Shown here: positions 41,893-51,352 of the stretch, one piece after another
Numbering within the stretch: the stretch's first letter is position 1
How the letters are laid out: each line of letters starts with the position of its first letter
Origin: Streptomyces sp. T12
GTDB taxonomy: Bacteria > Actinomycetota > Actinomycetes > Streptomycetales > Streptomycetaceae
DNA: 64,000 nt
Direction: 5' to 3'
Assembly: GCF_028736035.1 (NCBI RefSeq)
Contig: NZ_CP117866.1
Coordinates: 124,001-188,000 of the forward strand
Notes under the pieces: generated by a model
Told to the model about the DNA's origin: nothing
The model's database searches: none
What the model saw: only the letters and a program-made list of their open reading frames with translations
Made by a program: the position numbers and the translations under genes

Positions 41893-43101
41893 ATGACTTC
41901 CCGTCATCAGCGCCATCTCGGTCGACGCAGGCTTCTCCTCGCCCTCGGCGGCACGGCGGTGGCCGTCCCCGCCGCCGCCACCGTGGCCCCGTACGCCCTC
42001 GCGGGTACGCCCGCGGACGGCGTCGGGCCCACCGCGGCGGGCCCCCTGCCGCTGACGCTCGTCAATGACAGCGGCTCCTTCCGCAACGCGAACGTGCATG
42101 TCTACATCGTGGGCAACCAGGACGGCAGGCAGGTGCGCGTCAAGCCCGACGGCACCCTCGCGCCGATCGCGCTGTCGGACAACGGCGCCGACGGCTTCAC
42201 CGACTACGCCATCAGCCTCGCCGGCAGCGGCGAGACCCGGCTGTCCCTGCCCTACATGTCCGGGCGGATCTATGTGTCGCTCGGCGAGAAGCTCAAGTTC
42301 AAGGCCGTCACGGACGGCAACGGAAATGCCGCGCTGCAGTACCCGGCGGGCTGGGTGGCGTCGGACCCCAACTACCCGGTGCTGCACGACTGTGCCGAGT
42401 TCACCTACAACGCCGCCGGCATGTTCTGCAACACCACCATGGTCGACATGTTCAGCGTCCCGATGAGCATTCGGCTGACCGGCGCCAAGGACCAGACGAC
42501 GGGCAGACTGCGTGCCGGCGGGCGGGCGGCCGCGTTCGCCGCGGTGCGCCAGGTCGAGGAGTTCGCTCGGCTCGTCGTGGACGACACGCGCGTCATCGCC
42601 CCGGGGCACGGCCTGGACGCCGGGCTGTTCGCCAAGGACTACTTCGCCCCGTACATCGACGAGGTGTGGAGCACGTACACCGGGCGGGACCTCACCGTCA
42701 CCACCAACGCGGGGACGTTCACGGGGCGGGTGCGCGGTGATCGGTTCACCTTCGACGGGCCCGCTCAGGTGTCCTTCGCCAAGCCGTCGACGCGGGACGT
42801 GCTGTTCTGCGACGGCAACCTCGCCGCCCCCAACGACGGCACGACCGGCCCCGTCGCCGCCGTGCTCGGTGCCGGGTTCAACCGCTCGACGCTGCTCAGC
42901 CACCCGGCCCAGCCGACGACCGACGCCGCCACCTTCTACCGGACCGGCCCGACCAACCACTACGCCAAGGCGATGCACACGGCCACCGAGGACGGCAAGG
43001 CGTACGGCTTCGCCTTCGACGACGTGGCCGACTTCGCCTCGTACGTCCAGGACACGGCGCCGACGGGGATCACGCTCACGCTCACGCCTTTCGAAGGCTG
43101 A
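41893..43101 (+). CDS. GH64 endo-beta-1,3-glucanase, Tat-secreted
   Basis: A 402-residue secreted enzyme from ATG 41893. The signal peptide has twin Arg (HLGRRRLLLALGG), so Tat export is likely, with Ala-rich cleavage near residue 38. The GH64 (laminaripentaose-producing beta-1,3-glucanase, thaumatin-like fold) pattern covers the rest: LTLVNDSGSFRNANVHVYIV, LSLPYMSGRIYVSLGEKL, SDPNYPVLHDCAEFTYN, MVDMFSVPMSIRL, and YIDEVWSTYTG; the acidic residues in FTYN/DMFS and the SMIR-like strand line the cleft. The end NHYAKAMHTATEDGKAYGFA is also typical. There is no extra CBM. It would degrade fungal or yeast beta-1,3-glucan, or laminarin-type glucans. The AGCGCT palindromes upstream suggest sugar-responsive control. 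Confidence 0.9.
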   Translation: MTSRHQRHLGRRRLLLALGGTAVAVPAAATVAPYALAGTPADGVGPTAAGPLPLTLVNDSGSFRNANVHVYIVGNQDGRQVRVKPDGTLAPIALSDNGADGFTDYAISLAGSGETRLSLPYMSGRIYVSLGEKLKFKAVTDGNGNAALQYPAGWVASDPNYPVLHDCAEFTYNAAGMFCNTTMVDMFSVPMSIRLTGAKDQTTGRLRAGGRAAAFAAVRQVEEFARLVVDDTRVIAPGHGLDAGLFAKDYFAPYIDEVWSTYTGRDLTVTTNAGTFTGRVRGDRFTFDGPAQVSFAKPSTRDVLFCDGNLAAPNDGTTGPVAAVLGAGFNRSTLLSHPAQPTTDAATFYRTGPTNHYAKAMHTATEDGKAYGFAFDDVADFASYVQDTAPTGITLTLTPFEG

Positions 43102-43305
43102 CGCGGCCCGCGAGGGTGCCCGGTCCTCGGGCACGGCCGGTTTCGCTGCGGGCGCGGAGAGGTACCGCGGGTGTCCAGGGGCCGACCGGTGCGCGGCGGG
43201 GTCCCGGCGCCTCCGGATGCAGGGTCCGCTCCGGCGTTGAATGGTGATAGCAGACCCGATGACCGCACCGGGCCCGAAGTAGTGATCCGGATCCGAGGAG
43301 CAGAG

Positions 43306-43515
43306 ATGATGCCGACGAGCCAGCCCGAAGCGTCCGGGCCGTCCGAGGAGCGCACCACCCCGGACGACCTGCTCCACGCCCGCACCGGCACCGATGTGTC
43401 CCCCGAGGACATCGTGCTTGCCTCAGGCAAGGACCTCACCCCGCGCAACCTGGAATGGGCCAAGCGCAAGCTGGAGGCAGAGGGCCCCTCCGCCCTCGAC
43501 AAGCTGCTGCCCTAG
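43306..43515 (+). CDS. Small conserved hypothetical protein
   Basis: A 69-residue acidic protein from ATG 43306 (or the adjacent ATG at 43309), with GAGGAG correctly placed upstream. The first 35 residues are polar and probably disordered; the rest (DLTPRNLEWAKRKLEAEGPS, ALDKLLP) forms a predicted helix ending in a conserved-looking LDKLLP. No signal peptide or membrane segment is present. Similar small proteins occur in streptomycetes without known function. It converges on the sulfite oxidase gene. Confidence 0.6.
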   Translation: MMPTSQPEASGPSEERTTPDDLLHARTGTDVSPEDIVLASGKDLTPRNLEWAKRKLEAEGPSALDKLLP

Positions 43516-43517
43516 CC

Positions 43518-43588
43518 GGGACGGCCACGATCCGCACGGGACGGCCACGATCCGCACGGGTCGCCCCCGGGTGCGGGCCGGCACCCGG
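43518..43588 (+). terminator. Tandem 20-base repeat followed by hairpin between convergent genes
   Basis: GGGACGGCCACGATCCGCAC occurs twice in tandem (43518-43537, 43538-43557). It is followed by the hairpin CCGGGTGC-GGGCCG-GCACCCGG at 43567-43588 (8-base-pair stem). This probably terminates transcription from the plus side, and perhaps from both sides. Confidence 0.6.
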
Positions 43589-43656
43589 CGGCGGCCATGT
43601 GCGCCTGCCGTCCCACGCCCTGCCGGCCCACGCCGTGCCACGCCGTGCCGGCGTAC

Positions 43657-44793
43657 TCACCCGGCCTCGCCCCCGTCCTCCTGCGGACACAGCACCGGCA
43701 CCCGCTGCACGAGGTTGTTGGCGAAGCCCCCGCGGTTCCAGGGCTGGTCCAGTGGCTGGGTGTGGCCTCCGGCATCGGTGGCCCGTGCGCTCAGCACGTG
43801 GGCGCCCGGGGTCGCTGTCCAGCTGTGCCGCCAGCGACGCCACGCCCAGCGGTGACCGGTGTCCGCCTCCAGCTCGGCCTCCTGCCAGCTGCCGCCCGCG
43901 TCCGTGCTGACCTCGACGCGCGTCACCGGCCCACGCCCGGACCAGGCACGCCCCTCCAGGGTCACCGGGCCGGGCCGGACCACGCGGGAACGGGACATGA
44001 AGTCGGGGAAGCCCGGCGGGACGAGCAGGGCGCGGGGCGCGATGCGGGTGACGGGTTCGCCCTCGTCCTCGGGGTGCCGGCGCAACCGGTAGGCCACGGC
44101 CTGCTGGAACCCCGTGAACGGCTCGTCGGTGACGGTCACCTCGCGCAGCCACTTCACGTGCGCCATGCCGTACCAGCCGGGCACGACCAGCCGTAGCGGG
44201 CGGCCGTGCTGCGGGGGCAGCGGGGCCCCGTTCATGGCGTACGCCACCAGCACCTCCGGATCGCCGCCCGTGGCCACGTCCACGGGCAGGGCGCGCTGGT
44301 AGTCCTGCTCGACGCCGCGCTCCACGCCGTGGTCGGCGCCCGTGAAGACCACGTCGACCGCGTCCGCCTCGACCGCGCTCTCGGCGAGCAGCAGGCGCAG
44401 CGGTACGCCCGTCCACTCGGCGGTGCCGACCGCCTCGACCAGCCAGGGCTGACTCACCGGCCGCGGTGTCAGCAGGGCCCGGCCATTGCCCGCGCACTCC
44501 AGCGTGACCCGGGTGGTGGACTGCGGGAACGAACGCAGATCGGCCAGGTCCAGGCGCAGCGGGTGGCGGACGCGGCCGCCGAGGCTCAGGTGCCAGGGGG
44601 TGTCGTCGGGGACGTACGGGATGTCGTAGTGGGTCAGGACGTAGTGCAGGCCGGGCGGGGTGAGGTCGTAGCGCAGGGCTTCGAGCGGGAGGCCGTGGTT
44701 GCGGGTGGCGAGCGCGAGTTCGTCCCGGCCGATGCCCTCCTCGGGGGCGGCCAGCCTGGCCGGTGCGCTCACGTCGGCGAGTCGATGCCCCAT
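43657..44793 (-). CDS. Molybdopterin-dependent sulfite oxidase-family protein
   Basis: A 378-residue enzyme taken from ATG 44793 ([20 protein letters not shown]); GTGs at 44799 and 44859 are alternatives and the true start is open. The Mo-cofactor domain (about 40-240) shows [38 protein letters not shown] with the molybdenum-coordinating Cys, and [16 protein letters not shown]. The C-terminal dimerisation domain (about 250-365) has the Ig-like strands [19 protein letters not shown] and [19 protein letters not shown]. There is no signal peptide and no haem domain, so electrons go to an unknown acceptor and the location is probably cytosolic. It may oxidise sulfite or another sulfur compound. 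It is divergent from the transhydrogenase gene. Confidence 0.88.
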   Translation of the reverse strand: MGHRLADVSAPARLAAPEEGIGRDELALATRNHGLPLEALRYDLTPPGLHYVLTHYDIPYVPDDTPWHLSLGGRVRHPLRLDLADLRSFPQSTTRVTLECAGNGRALLTPRPVSQPWLVEAVGTAEWTGVPLRLLLAESAVEADAVDVVFTGADHGVERGVEQDYQRALPVDVATGGDPEVLVAYAMNGAPLPPQHGRPLRLVVPGWYGMAHVKWLREVTVTDEPFTGFQQAVAYRLRRHPEDEGEPVTRIAPRALLVPPGFPDFMSRSRVVRPGPVTLEGRAWSGRGPVTRVEVSTDAGGSWQEAELEADTGHRWAWRRWRHSWTATPGAHVLSARATDAGGHTQPLDQPWNRGGFANNLVQRVPVLCPQEDGGEAG

Positions 44794-44926
44794 ATCCACA
44801 TTGTCGCCCCATACCCGCCTGGCGGGGAGGTGGCGCAACTTCCGTTCCTCCCCTGACACTTCACACCGGCATTGGTTTCGGGCTCACCCTTTCGAAAGGG
44901 GCCTGCCGACTGTCAGACTCCTGAAG

Positions 44927-46330
44927 GTGCCCGACTTCGACATGCTCGTCATCGGATCCGGACCGGGTGGCCAGAAGGCCGCCATCGCCGCGGCCAAGCT
45001 GGGCCGCCGGGTCGCCGTCGTCGACCGCCCCGACATGGTCGGCGGCGTCTCCATCCACACCGGGACCATCCCCTCCAAGACCCTGCGCGAGGCGGTGCTC
45101 TACCTGACCGGTCTCACCCAGCGCGATCTGTACGGCCAGAGCTACCGGCTCAAGGAGGACATCACCGTCACCGACCTGACCGCCCGCACCCAGCACGTGG
45201 TCGGCCGCGAGGTGGACGTCATCCGCAGCCAGCTCTCCCGCAACCACGTCGCCCTGTACGCCGGGACCGGCCGCTTCGTCGACCCGCACACCGTGGCCCT
45301 GCGCGAGGTCACCGGCCACGAACGGCTGCTCAGCGCCGAGCACATCGTCATCGCCACCGGCACCCGGCCCGCGCGGCCCGGCAGTGTGGAGTTCGACGGG
45401 CGGACGATCATGGACTCGGACAACGTCCTGGCGCTGGAGCGGGTGCCGCGCTCCATGGTCATCGTCGGTGCCGGTGTCATCGGCATGGAGTACGCCTCGA
45501 TGTTCGCCGCGCTCGGCAGCAAGGTCACCGTGGTGGAGAAGCGCGCGGGGATGCTCGACATGTGCGACGTCGAGGTGATCGAGTCGCTCAAGTACCACCT
45601 GCGGGACCTCGCCGTGACGTTCCGCTTCGGGGAGACCGTCGCCGCCGTGGAGCGGCATCCCCGTGGCACGCTGACCGTCCTGGAGAGCGGCAAGAAGATC
45701 CCCGCCGACGCGGTGATGTACTCGGCGGGCCGGCAGGGGCTCACCGACGAGCTGGACCTGGACAAGGCCGGCCTGAGCGCGGACCCGCGCGGGCGGATCA
45801 CGGTCGACGAGCACTACCGCACCGAGGTGCCGCACATCTACGCCGTCGGCGACGTCATCGGCTTCCCGGCGCTGGCCGCGACCTCGATGGAGCAGGGGCG
45901 GGCGGCGGCGTACCACGCCTTCGGGGAGCCCGTCGGCCGGATGCACAACCTCCAGCCGATCGGCATCTACACCATCCCGGAGATCAGCTTCGTGGGCCGG
46001 ACCGAGGACCAGCTCACCGAGGAGCAGGTGCCGTTCGAGGTGGGCGTCTCCCGCTACCGGGAGCTGGCCCGCGGGCAGATCATCGGCGACGCGCACGGCA
46101 TGCTGAAGCTGCTGGTCTCCCCCGAGGACCGCACGCTGCTCGGGGTGCACTGCTTCGGTACGGGGGCGACGGAACTCATCCACATCGGGCAGTCGGTGAT
46201 GGGATGCGGCGGCACCGTCGACTATCTGGTCAACGCGGTGTTCAACTACCCGACGCTGGCGGAGTCGTACAAGGTCGCCGCCCTGGACGCCACGAACCGG
46301 CTGCGCCAGATCGACCGGATCGGGGACTGA
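44927..46330 (+). CDS. sthA: Si-specific (soluble) NAD(P)+ transhydrogenase
   Basis: A 467-residue flavoprotein taken from GTG 44927 ([20 protein letters not shown]); the ribosome binding site is poor and the start could differ by a few codons. It has FAD-binding GSGPGG at the N-terminus, NAD(P)-binding [20 protein letters not shown] (about 180), the second FAD motif [15 protein letters not shown] and the C-terminal dimer interface. The redox-active CxxxxC of lipoamide dehydrogenases is replaced ([18 protein letters not shown] has no Cys), the hallmark that separates SthA from its disulfide-reductase relatives. It transfers hydride between NADPH and NAD+ in the cytosol to balance the two pools. 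It appears to be a single-gene unit. Confidence 0.9.
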   Translation: MPDFDMLVIGSGPGGQKAAIAAAKLGRRVAVVDRPDMVGGVSIHTGTIPSKTLREAVLYLTGLTQRDLYGQSYRLKEDITVTDLTARTQHVVGREVDVIRSQLSRNHVALYAGTGRFVDPHTVALREVTGHERLLSAEHIVIATGTRPARPGSVEFDGRTIMDSDNVLALERVPRSMVIVGAGVIGMEYASMFAALGSKVTVVEKRAGMLDMCDVEVIESLKYHLRDLAVTFRFGETVAAVERHPRGTLTVLESGKKIPADAVMYSAGRQGLTDELDLDKAGLSADPRGRITVDEHYRTEVPHIYAVGDVIGFPALAATSMEQGRAAAYHAFGEPVGRMHNLQPIGIYTIPEISFVGRTEDQLTEEQVPFEVGVSRYRELARGQIIGDAHGMLKLLVSPEDRTLLGVHCFGTGATELIHIGQSVMGCGGTVDYLVNAVFNYPTLAESYKVAALDATNRLRQIDRIGD

Positions 46331-46618
46331 GCAGCCGGTTCCGCTTCGGGTGTGTCCTGAACCGCGTTTCCCGTTGTGCGCTCTCCAACCCCGGAAGATC
46401 CAGGCGCTCTTGAAGCCTCAATGAGTGGGGCTATCATCACTCGCACACACGGCGTGACCGTACGGCGACGCACCGACGTGCCGTATCCGCCACCCCTTTG
46501 TGCCGCCCCTGCCCCGAGGTCATCCCTCAGCGGTTCGTGGCGTTGTACCACCCCACCCCCCATACGCCGTCGGGGCCGGTTCGCCCGCGCGTCGTGCACA
46601 ACGGAAAGCAGCGCATCC

Positions 46619-48091
46619 ATGAGCAACAGCAGGGGCAGAGGGCTGCAGGCCAATGCCCTCGGTACGTTCGACACGGTGGTGATGGCGGTCGCGGGCAGCG
46701 CCCCGGCGTACTCGATCGCCGCGACCACGGCGGTCCTCGTCGGCGCGGTGGGGCTGGCCAGTCCGGCCGCGTTGCTGTACTGCGCGATACCGATGCTGGG
46801 CATCGCGCTGGCCTTCAGCTATCTCAGCCGGATCGACGTGAACGCGGGCGCCAGCTATTCGTGGGTCGGGCGTACGCTGCACCCCTTCCTGGGGTTCATC
46901 AGCGGCTGGGCGCTGGTGATCTCGGCGACCATCTTCATGGTGGCGGGTTCCCTGCCGGCCGGGTCGATGACGCTCGCCCTCTTCGACGGGGAACTCGCGG
47001 ACGACACCGCGCTGTCGACGCTGGTCGGCGCCGGCTGGTTCCTGATCATGTTGTTCGTGGTGCTGGGCGGCGCCCGCCTCACCGTCCGGGCGCAGCTGGT
47101 GATGTCCGGTGTCGAGCTGGCGATACTGGCTCTGTTCGCCGTACTCGCCCTCTTCCACTCGGGAAGCGCCCGGGCGTTCGACTGGTCCTGGCTCGGCTTC
47201 GGGCACTTCGACGGGGTGACCGGATTCGCCTCGGGCGCGCTGATCGCCGCGTTCTACTACTGGGGCTGGGACGTCACCAGCAACCTCAGTGAGGAGACCC
47301 GCAACAGCCGCCGTACGACGGGCCTCGCGGGGCTCATCGGAGTCGGCATCGTGTTCCTGCTGTTCGAGGTGTTCACCATCGCGGTGAACGTCATCCTCTC
47401 CTCCAAGCAGATCCAGGAGAACGACGCCAACGTACTGGCCGTGCTCGGCGAGGAGGTGTGGCCGGGCTGGGGCGGCAAGTTGCTGATCGTGGCGGTGATG
47501 CTGTCCACCGTCGCCACCCTGGAGACCACGCTCATCCAGGTCACGCGCTCGCTGTTCGCGATGGGCCGGGACCGTACGATGCCGTCCGCGCTGGGCCGTG
47601 TGCACCGCCGGTGGAACACGCCGTGGGTGGCGATCGTCGTGGTCGGCGTCGTGGCGCTGGCGATGTTCGTCGCCGCCAACTCCCTGGGCACGGTGGGCGA
47701 CATCCTCTCCGACGCCATCTCGGCCATCGGTCTGCAGATCGCCGTCTACTACGGGCTGACGGGCCTCGCGGTGGTCGTCGCCTACCGCAAGATGCTGCTG
47801 AAGTCGGTGGGCAACTTCGTGCTCGGCGGTGTGTGGCCGTTGTTCGGGGCCCTGTTCATGTTCTGGATCTTCGTCGAGTCGCTGGGCGAGCTGAGCACTT
47901 CCGCGCTCGCGATCGGCGTCGGCGGTCTCGCGGCCGGGCTGATCCCGATGCTCTGGTACTGGCGGCAGGGCAGCGACTACTACCGGCCGGCCAAGCTGGA
48001 CGCCACGCGGACCATCGAGGCGGACTACGTGCCCGTCGGCCGTGGTGGCCCCGGCTCCTTTGCCCACGAGGGTCTTCCCACCGACTTCTGA
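46619..48091 (+). CDS. APC-superfamily amino acid/polyamine permease
   Basis: A 490-residue integral membrane protein from ATG 46619, with GGAAAG upstream; the frame opens earlier without coding character. About 12 transmembrane helices are seen, the first carrying the APC substrate-site motif GSAPAYSIAATTAVLVGAVG and the sixth FYYWGWDVTSNLSEETRNSR, where the SEE/E-T-RN loop after helix 6 is typical of the family. It should be a proton- or sodium-linked amino acid importer; the substrate is not predictable. The next gene starts 11 bases after its stop and is probably co-transcribed. The 288-base gap before it holds no gene and likely its promoter. Confidence 0.88.
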   Translation: MSNSRGRGLQANALGTFDTVVMAVAGSAPAYSIAATTAVLVGAVGLASPAALLYCAIPMLGIALAFSYLSRIDVNAGASYSWVGRTLHPFLGFISGWALVISATIFMVAGSLPAGSMTLALFDGELADDTALSTLVGAGWFLIMLFVVLGGARLTVRAQLVMSGVELAILALFAVLALFHSGSARAFDWSWLGFGHFDGVTGFASGALIAAFYYWGWDVTSNLSEETRNSRRTTGLAGLIGVGIVFLLFEVFTIAVNVILSSKQIQENDANVLAVLGEEVWPGWGGKLLIVAVMLSTVATLETTLIQVTRSLFAMGRDRTMPSALGRVHRRWNTPWVAIVVVGVVALAMFVAANSLGTVGDILSDAISAIGLQIAVYYGLTGLAVVVAYRKMLLKSVGNFVLGGVWPLFGALFMFWIFVESLGELSTSALAIGVGGLAAGLIPMLWYWRQGSDYYRPAKLDATRTIEADYVPVGRGGPGSFAHEGLPTDF

Positions 48092-48102
48092 GGGAGAACC
48101 CG

Positions 48103-49074
48103 ATGGCGCGAGGCAGTTCCAAACGCGACCTCACTCCCGACTTCGACCCCGACTGCGGGGACGCGCCCCTGACCTGCGCCCGCCAGGACATCGTCATCGG
48201 CCGCTGGCAGGGGCTGCGGGAGCTGCTGCGGGTCACCGGCCCCGACTGGCTGGTGCGGGGCCACCGGATCCGGCTGCTCGCCCAGGCCTGTGCGGGCAGT
48301 TCGACGGCGGAGTCGTGGCTGGCGGCCGAGCCGCACAGCGCCGACGCCCTGGTGCTGCGGGCGGCGACGGAGACGGCCCGGGCGTTCAATCTGGCCATCG
48401 CCGCGGGCCGGGGCGTACCGATCGACCAGCAGCGCATCGACACCGCGGTGCTGTCCTGCCTCAGGGCCGCCGACGCCTACCCGGACGATCCGACGCCGTG
48501 GATCTCGCTGATCTCCGTCGCCCGGCTGTATCCGTCGGGTGTGCGGCGGCAGGAACTGGGGCGCTGGTGGGACGAGTTGCACCAGCGCGACCCGTACAGC
48601 GTGGAGGGCCACCTCCAGGTCCTGCACTACTACTCCTCGCGCTGGCACGGCACCCACGGCCAGATGTACGACTTCGCCCGGGACGCGGCCGGGGTCGCAC
48701 CGCCCGGCTGCGCGCTGCCGGTGCTCGTGCAGTACGCCCGGGTCGAGGAGTTCCGCTACGCCCTGGACGCGGCCAAGGGACAGCATGCCTCCGTGGGGCT
48801 CGGACAGCACTGGAGTGACGACGGCGCCGTCAGTGACGTACGCCGGACCTGGGAGCGCTGGATCATGGGCCGCACGGACAACGGCGTGGCCCCCGGGGAG
48901 CTGCGCGACCTCAACTACCTGGCGCACGCGGCGTGTTACGCGGGGGTTCACGACATCGCCGCACCCCTGTTCCGGATGCTGGGGCGCCGGGCCACGCGGG
49001 CTCCGTGGGTGTACCTCGGCGATCCGGAGAAGCAGTTCGTGAGGTGGCGGGGGGAGATGGTGCCGCGCGGGTGA
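48103..49074 (+). CDS. Hypothetical helical-repeat protein, conserved in streptomycetes
   Basis: A 323-residue soluble protein from ATG 48103 with GGGAGA upstream, 11 bases behind the APC permease gene. No catalytic motif is seen. The middle consists of regularly spaced amphipathic helices (HSADALVLRAATETARAFNL, TAVLSCLRAADAYPDDPTPW, ALDAAKGQHASVGLGQHWSD) like TPR/Sel1-type repeats, with many Trp residues (WISLISVARLYPSG, WWDELHQRDPYSVEGHLQVL). The C-terminus includes LNYLAHAACYAGVHDIAAPL. I know of no function. The tight spacing suggests a role tied to the permease, but this is position only. Confidence 0.65.
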   Translation: MARGSSKRDLTPDFDPDCGDAPLTCARQDIVIGRWQGLRELLRVTGPDWLVRGHRIRLLAQACAGSSTAESWLAAEPHSADALVLRAATETARAFNLAIAAGRGVPIDQQRIDTAVLSCLRAADAYPDDPTPWISLISVARLYPSGVRRQELGRWWDELHQRDPYSVEGHLQVLHYYSSRWHGTHGQMYDFARDAAGVAPPGCALPVLVQYARVEEFRYALDAAKGQHASVGLGQHWSDDGAVSDVRRTWERWIMGRTDNGVAPGELRDLNYLAHAACYAGVHDIAAPLFRMLGRRATRAPWVYLGDPEKQFVRWRGEMVPRG

Positions 49075-49106
49075 CCGGGTTGCGGCAAGCCGGTTCGGCC
49101 CCTGTC

Positions 49107-49165
49107 CCAGGCGATCCGGCCTTGCCTCAGGCGATCCGGCCGGCCTTGCCTCAAGGCGATTCGGC
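49107..49165. repeat. Three short direct repeats between convergent genes
   Basis: CAGGCGATCCGGCC followed by TTGCCT occurs at about 49109 and 49128, and a degenerate CAAGGCGATTCGGCG at about 49152. They lie at the 3' ends of the hypothetical gene (plus) and nickel permease (minus), whose stop codon region they touch. They may help terminate transcription; no perfect hairpin was found. Confidence 0.5.
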
Positions 49166-50272
49166 GCGCGGTCCGGTCGTCCACCTCTCCTCGATCCGGC
49201 CGATCCGCCACACCAGGAGGGCGACGATCCAGGTCACGGCGAACAGGCCGACGACGACGAAGCCGGCCGCGTTGAGGTCGAGTCCGGTGATCCAGGTCCA
49301 GAACGGGCCGTGCAGGGCGAGGCGGTCGGCGAGGAGGGCGAGGAGCTCGACCGTGCCGATGAGCAGGGCGACCGCGACGGACAGGCCGGTGACGGTGAGG
49401 TTGTAGTAGACCTTGCGGACCGGCTGGGAGAACGCCCAGCCGTAGGCGAAGTTCATGAAGGTGCCGTCGATCGTGTCCAGGAGCGACATGCCGGCGGCGA
49501 AGAGGACGGGCAGGCAGACAATCGCGTACCAGGGCAGGCCGGAGGCGGCGCCCGAGCTCGCCAGGACGAGCAGGGCGACCTCGGTCGCGGTGTCGAAGCC
49601 GAGGCCGAAGAGCAGGCCTAGCGGGTACATGTGCCAGGACTTGGTGACCGACCTCGTGACCCGGCCGAGGAGCCGGTTCATGAAGCCGCGCTTGTTCAGC
49701 TGTTCTTCCAGGGCCGCCTCGTCGTAGCGGCCCGAGCGCATCCGGCGGAACACCTTCCAGATGCCGGCGAGGGCGACCAGGTTGATCGCCGCGATCAGAT
49801 AGAGGAAGGCCCCGGAGACCGTCGTACCGATCAGGCCGGTGATGTCGTGGAGGCGGGAGCCGTCGTCGCGGACCGGTCCGGCCAGGGTCTTCACGCCGAG
49901 GGAGAGCAGGAGCGCCAGGGCCAGCACGACGCTGGAGTGGCCGAGCGAGAACCAGAAGCCGACCGACAGCGGCCGCTGCCCCTCTCCCATCAGCTTGCGG
50001 GTGGTGTTGTCGATCGCCGCGATGTGGTCGGCGTCGAAGGCGTGGCGCATGCCGAGCGTGTACGCGGTGACGCCGATGCCGATGCCGAACGACTGCCGGC
50101 CGACGCTGTAGTGCTCGGGCGCCACGACGGCGACGAGGGTGAACCAGCCGATGACGTGCAGGGCCAGCACGAACGCCGCCATTGCGCCGACCCTGCTCCA
50201 CTCCTGCCGCGTCATGGCGGTACGGACACGCGGGACGGTTGCGCAGGGAGCAGTGCCGGGGACGACCGTCAT
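49151..50272 (-). CDS. NiCoT nickel/cobalt permease (HoxN/NixA family)
   Basis: A 373-residue permease from ATG 50272 (MTVVPGTAPCATVPRVRTAM). The NiCoT signature HAFDADHIAAIDNTTRKLM (about 80), with its metal-binding His-Asp-His in helix II, is intact; other family motifs are FWFSLGHSSVVLALALLLSL, GLLFGLGFDTATEVALLVL and AAGMSLLDTIDGTFMNFAYG. About eight transmembrane helices are present. It imports Ni2+ (or Co2+) by secondary transport, in streptomycetes mainly for urease and Ni-superoxide dismutase. A cluster of TGCA motifs lies about 60-80 bases upstream and may be a nickel-regulator site. Confidence 0.92.
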   Translation of the reverse strand: MTVVPGTAPCATVPRVRTAMTRQEWSRVGAMAAFVLALHVIGWFTLVAVVAPEHYSVGRQSFGIGIGVTAYTLGMRHAFDADHIAAIDNTTRKLMGEGQRPLSVGFWFSLGHSSVVLALALLLSLGVKTLAGPVRDDGSRLHDITGLIGTTVSGAFLYLIAAINLVALAGIWKVFRRMRSGRYDEAALEEQLNKRGFMNRLLGRVTRSVTKSWHMYPLGLLFGLGFDTATEVALLVLASSGAASGLPWYAIVCLPVLFAAGMSLLDTIDGTFMNFAYGWAFSQPVRKVYYNLTVTGLSVAVALLIGTVELLALLADRLALHGPFWTWITGLDLNAAGFVVVGLFAVTWIVALLVWRIGRIEERWTTGPRAESP

Positions 50273-50330
50273 CGGGCAGGAACTTTCTTCCGGGTGACCG
50301 GCCGCGCCTCGCAGCCTGCCGCCATCCTCA

Positions 50331-50351
50331 TGCAGTTGCACATGACATGCA
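50331..50351. promoter_or_regulatory. TGCA-rich element upstream of the nickel permease
   Basis: TGCAGTTGCACATGACATGCA holds three TGCA blocks (50331, 50337, 50348) about 60 bases before the permease ATG. It is AT-richer than the surroundings and roughly like the TGCaa-N5-ttGCA layout reported for the nickel regulator Nur. The match is loose. Confidence 0.35.
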
Positions 50352-50399
50352 GTAAAGGAGGCGGAAGATCCTCACCATGGAAGCGGAAAGTCCAGGTGA

Positions 50400-51254
50400 T
50401 CAGGGCGCGGCGTTCGGGCCGTCCGGACGGCCGCGGCGCTGCTGCACGATCTCGCGGCTCAGTTCCTCGGTCTCGGACTCCGGCAGCCGCTCGAAGCCGT
50501 CCTCGGTGATCACCGAAACGATGGGGAAGATCCGGCGGTTGATGTCCGGTCCGCCGGTCGCGGAGTCGTCGTCCGCCGCGTCGTACAGCGCCTGCAGCGC
50601 GGCCAGGGCCGCCTCGCGCCGGGACATCCCCGGACGGTACAGCTTCTTCAGAGCGCCGCGTGCGTACGGCGATCCGGAGCCCTCGGCGTGGAAGTCGTAC
50701 TTCTCGTACGGTCCGCCGACCACCTCGAAGTCGAAGATGCGTCCTCGCGCGCCCTCGGGGGCCCCGAAGTCGTAGCCGACGAGGAGCGGGACGACGGCGA
50801 GGCCCTGCATGGCCTGGCCGAGGTTCTGGCGGATCATGCCGGCGAGGCGGGTCGCCTTCGCCTTGAGGGTCATCGGGATGCCCTCGATCTTCTCGAAGTG
50901 CTTCAACTCGACCTGGTAGAGCTTCACCATGTCCAGCGCGAGCCCGACGGTGCCGGCGAAGGCGACCGCGGTGTAGTCGTCCGCGGGGTGGACCTTCTCC
51001 AGGTCGCGCTGGGCGATGAGGTTGCCCATGGTGGCCCTGCGGTCGCCGGCGATCAGCACGCCGTCGCGGTAGGTGAGGGCCAGCACCGTGGTGCCGTGCG
51101 GGAAGCGGTCGGGTGCGGCGCGGACGCCGTCGGGGAAAGGGCGGCGCGTGGGCAGCAGGGACGGACGGTGGGCGGCCAGGAACTCGGTGAAGGACGAGGT
51201 CCCCGGAGTGAAGAACTCCTCCCCCAACCGCCCGTCGTGCTCAGTGCTCGCCAT
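50400..51254 (-). CDS. prcB: Proteasome beta subunit paralogue, not paired with an alpha-subunit gene
   Basis: A 284-residue 20S proteasome beta-type protein from ATG 51254. The propeptide (about 1-54) is longer and more Pro/Arg-rich than usual and ends in FPHG, with autocleavage before Thr in HG/TTVLAL giving the catalytic Thr1. Asp17 and Lys33 equivalents lie in the GVLIAGDRRATMGNLIAQRD region. LEKVHPADDYTAVAFAGTVG, GMIRQNLGQAMQGLAVVPLL and YDAADDDSATGGPDINRRIF follow the actinobacterial PrcB pattern closely. In streptomycetes prcB is normally directly followed by prcA within the pup-dop-mpa cluster; here neither prcA nor pup is near, so this is probably a second, divergent copy. It may replace or mix with the main beta subunit in the particle. 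Confidence 0.85.
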   Translation of the reverse strand: MASTEHDGRLGEEFFTPGTSSFTEFLAAHRPSLLPTRRPFPDGVRAAPDRFPHGTTVLALTYRDGVLIAGDRRATMGNLIAQRDLEKVHPADDYTAVAFAGTVGLALDMVKLYQVELKHFEKIEGIPMTLKAKATRLAGMIRQNLGQAMQGLAVVPLLVGYDFGAPEGARGRIFDFEVVGGPYEKYDFHAEGSGSPYARGALKKLYRPGMSRREAALAALQALYDAADDDSATGGPDINRRIFPIVSVITEDGFERLPESETEELSREIVQQRRGRPDGPNAAP

Positions 51255-51352
51255 CGCGCTCCCCCTCCTCCGTGCGGACCGACAACCGGCCGGCAGTCGG
51301 CCGACAACCGGACTCCTACCTGAACCGGCCGCCCGGGAAACGCCCTTGGCGC

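Noticed and set aside
43518..43557. Two 20-base direct repeats as a mobile-element footprint
   Set aside because: They are immediately tandem with nothing between and sit next to a hairpin at convergent gene ends; simple duplication is enough.
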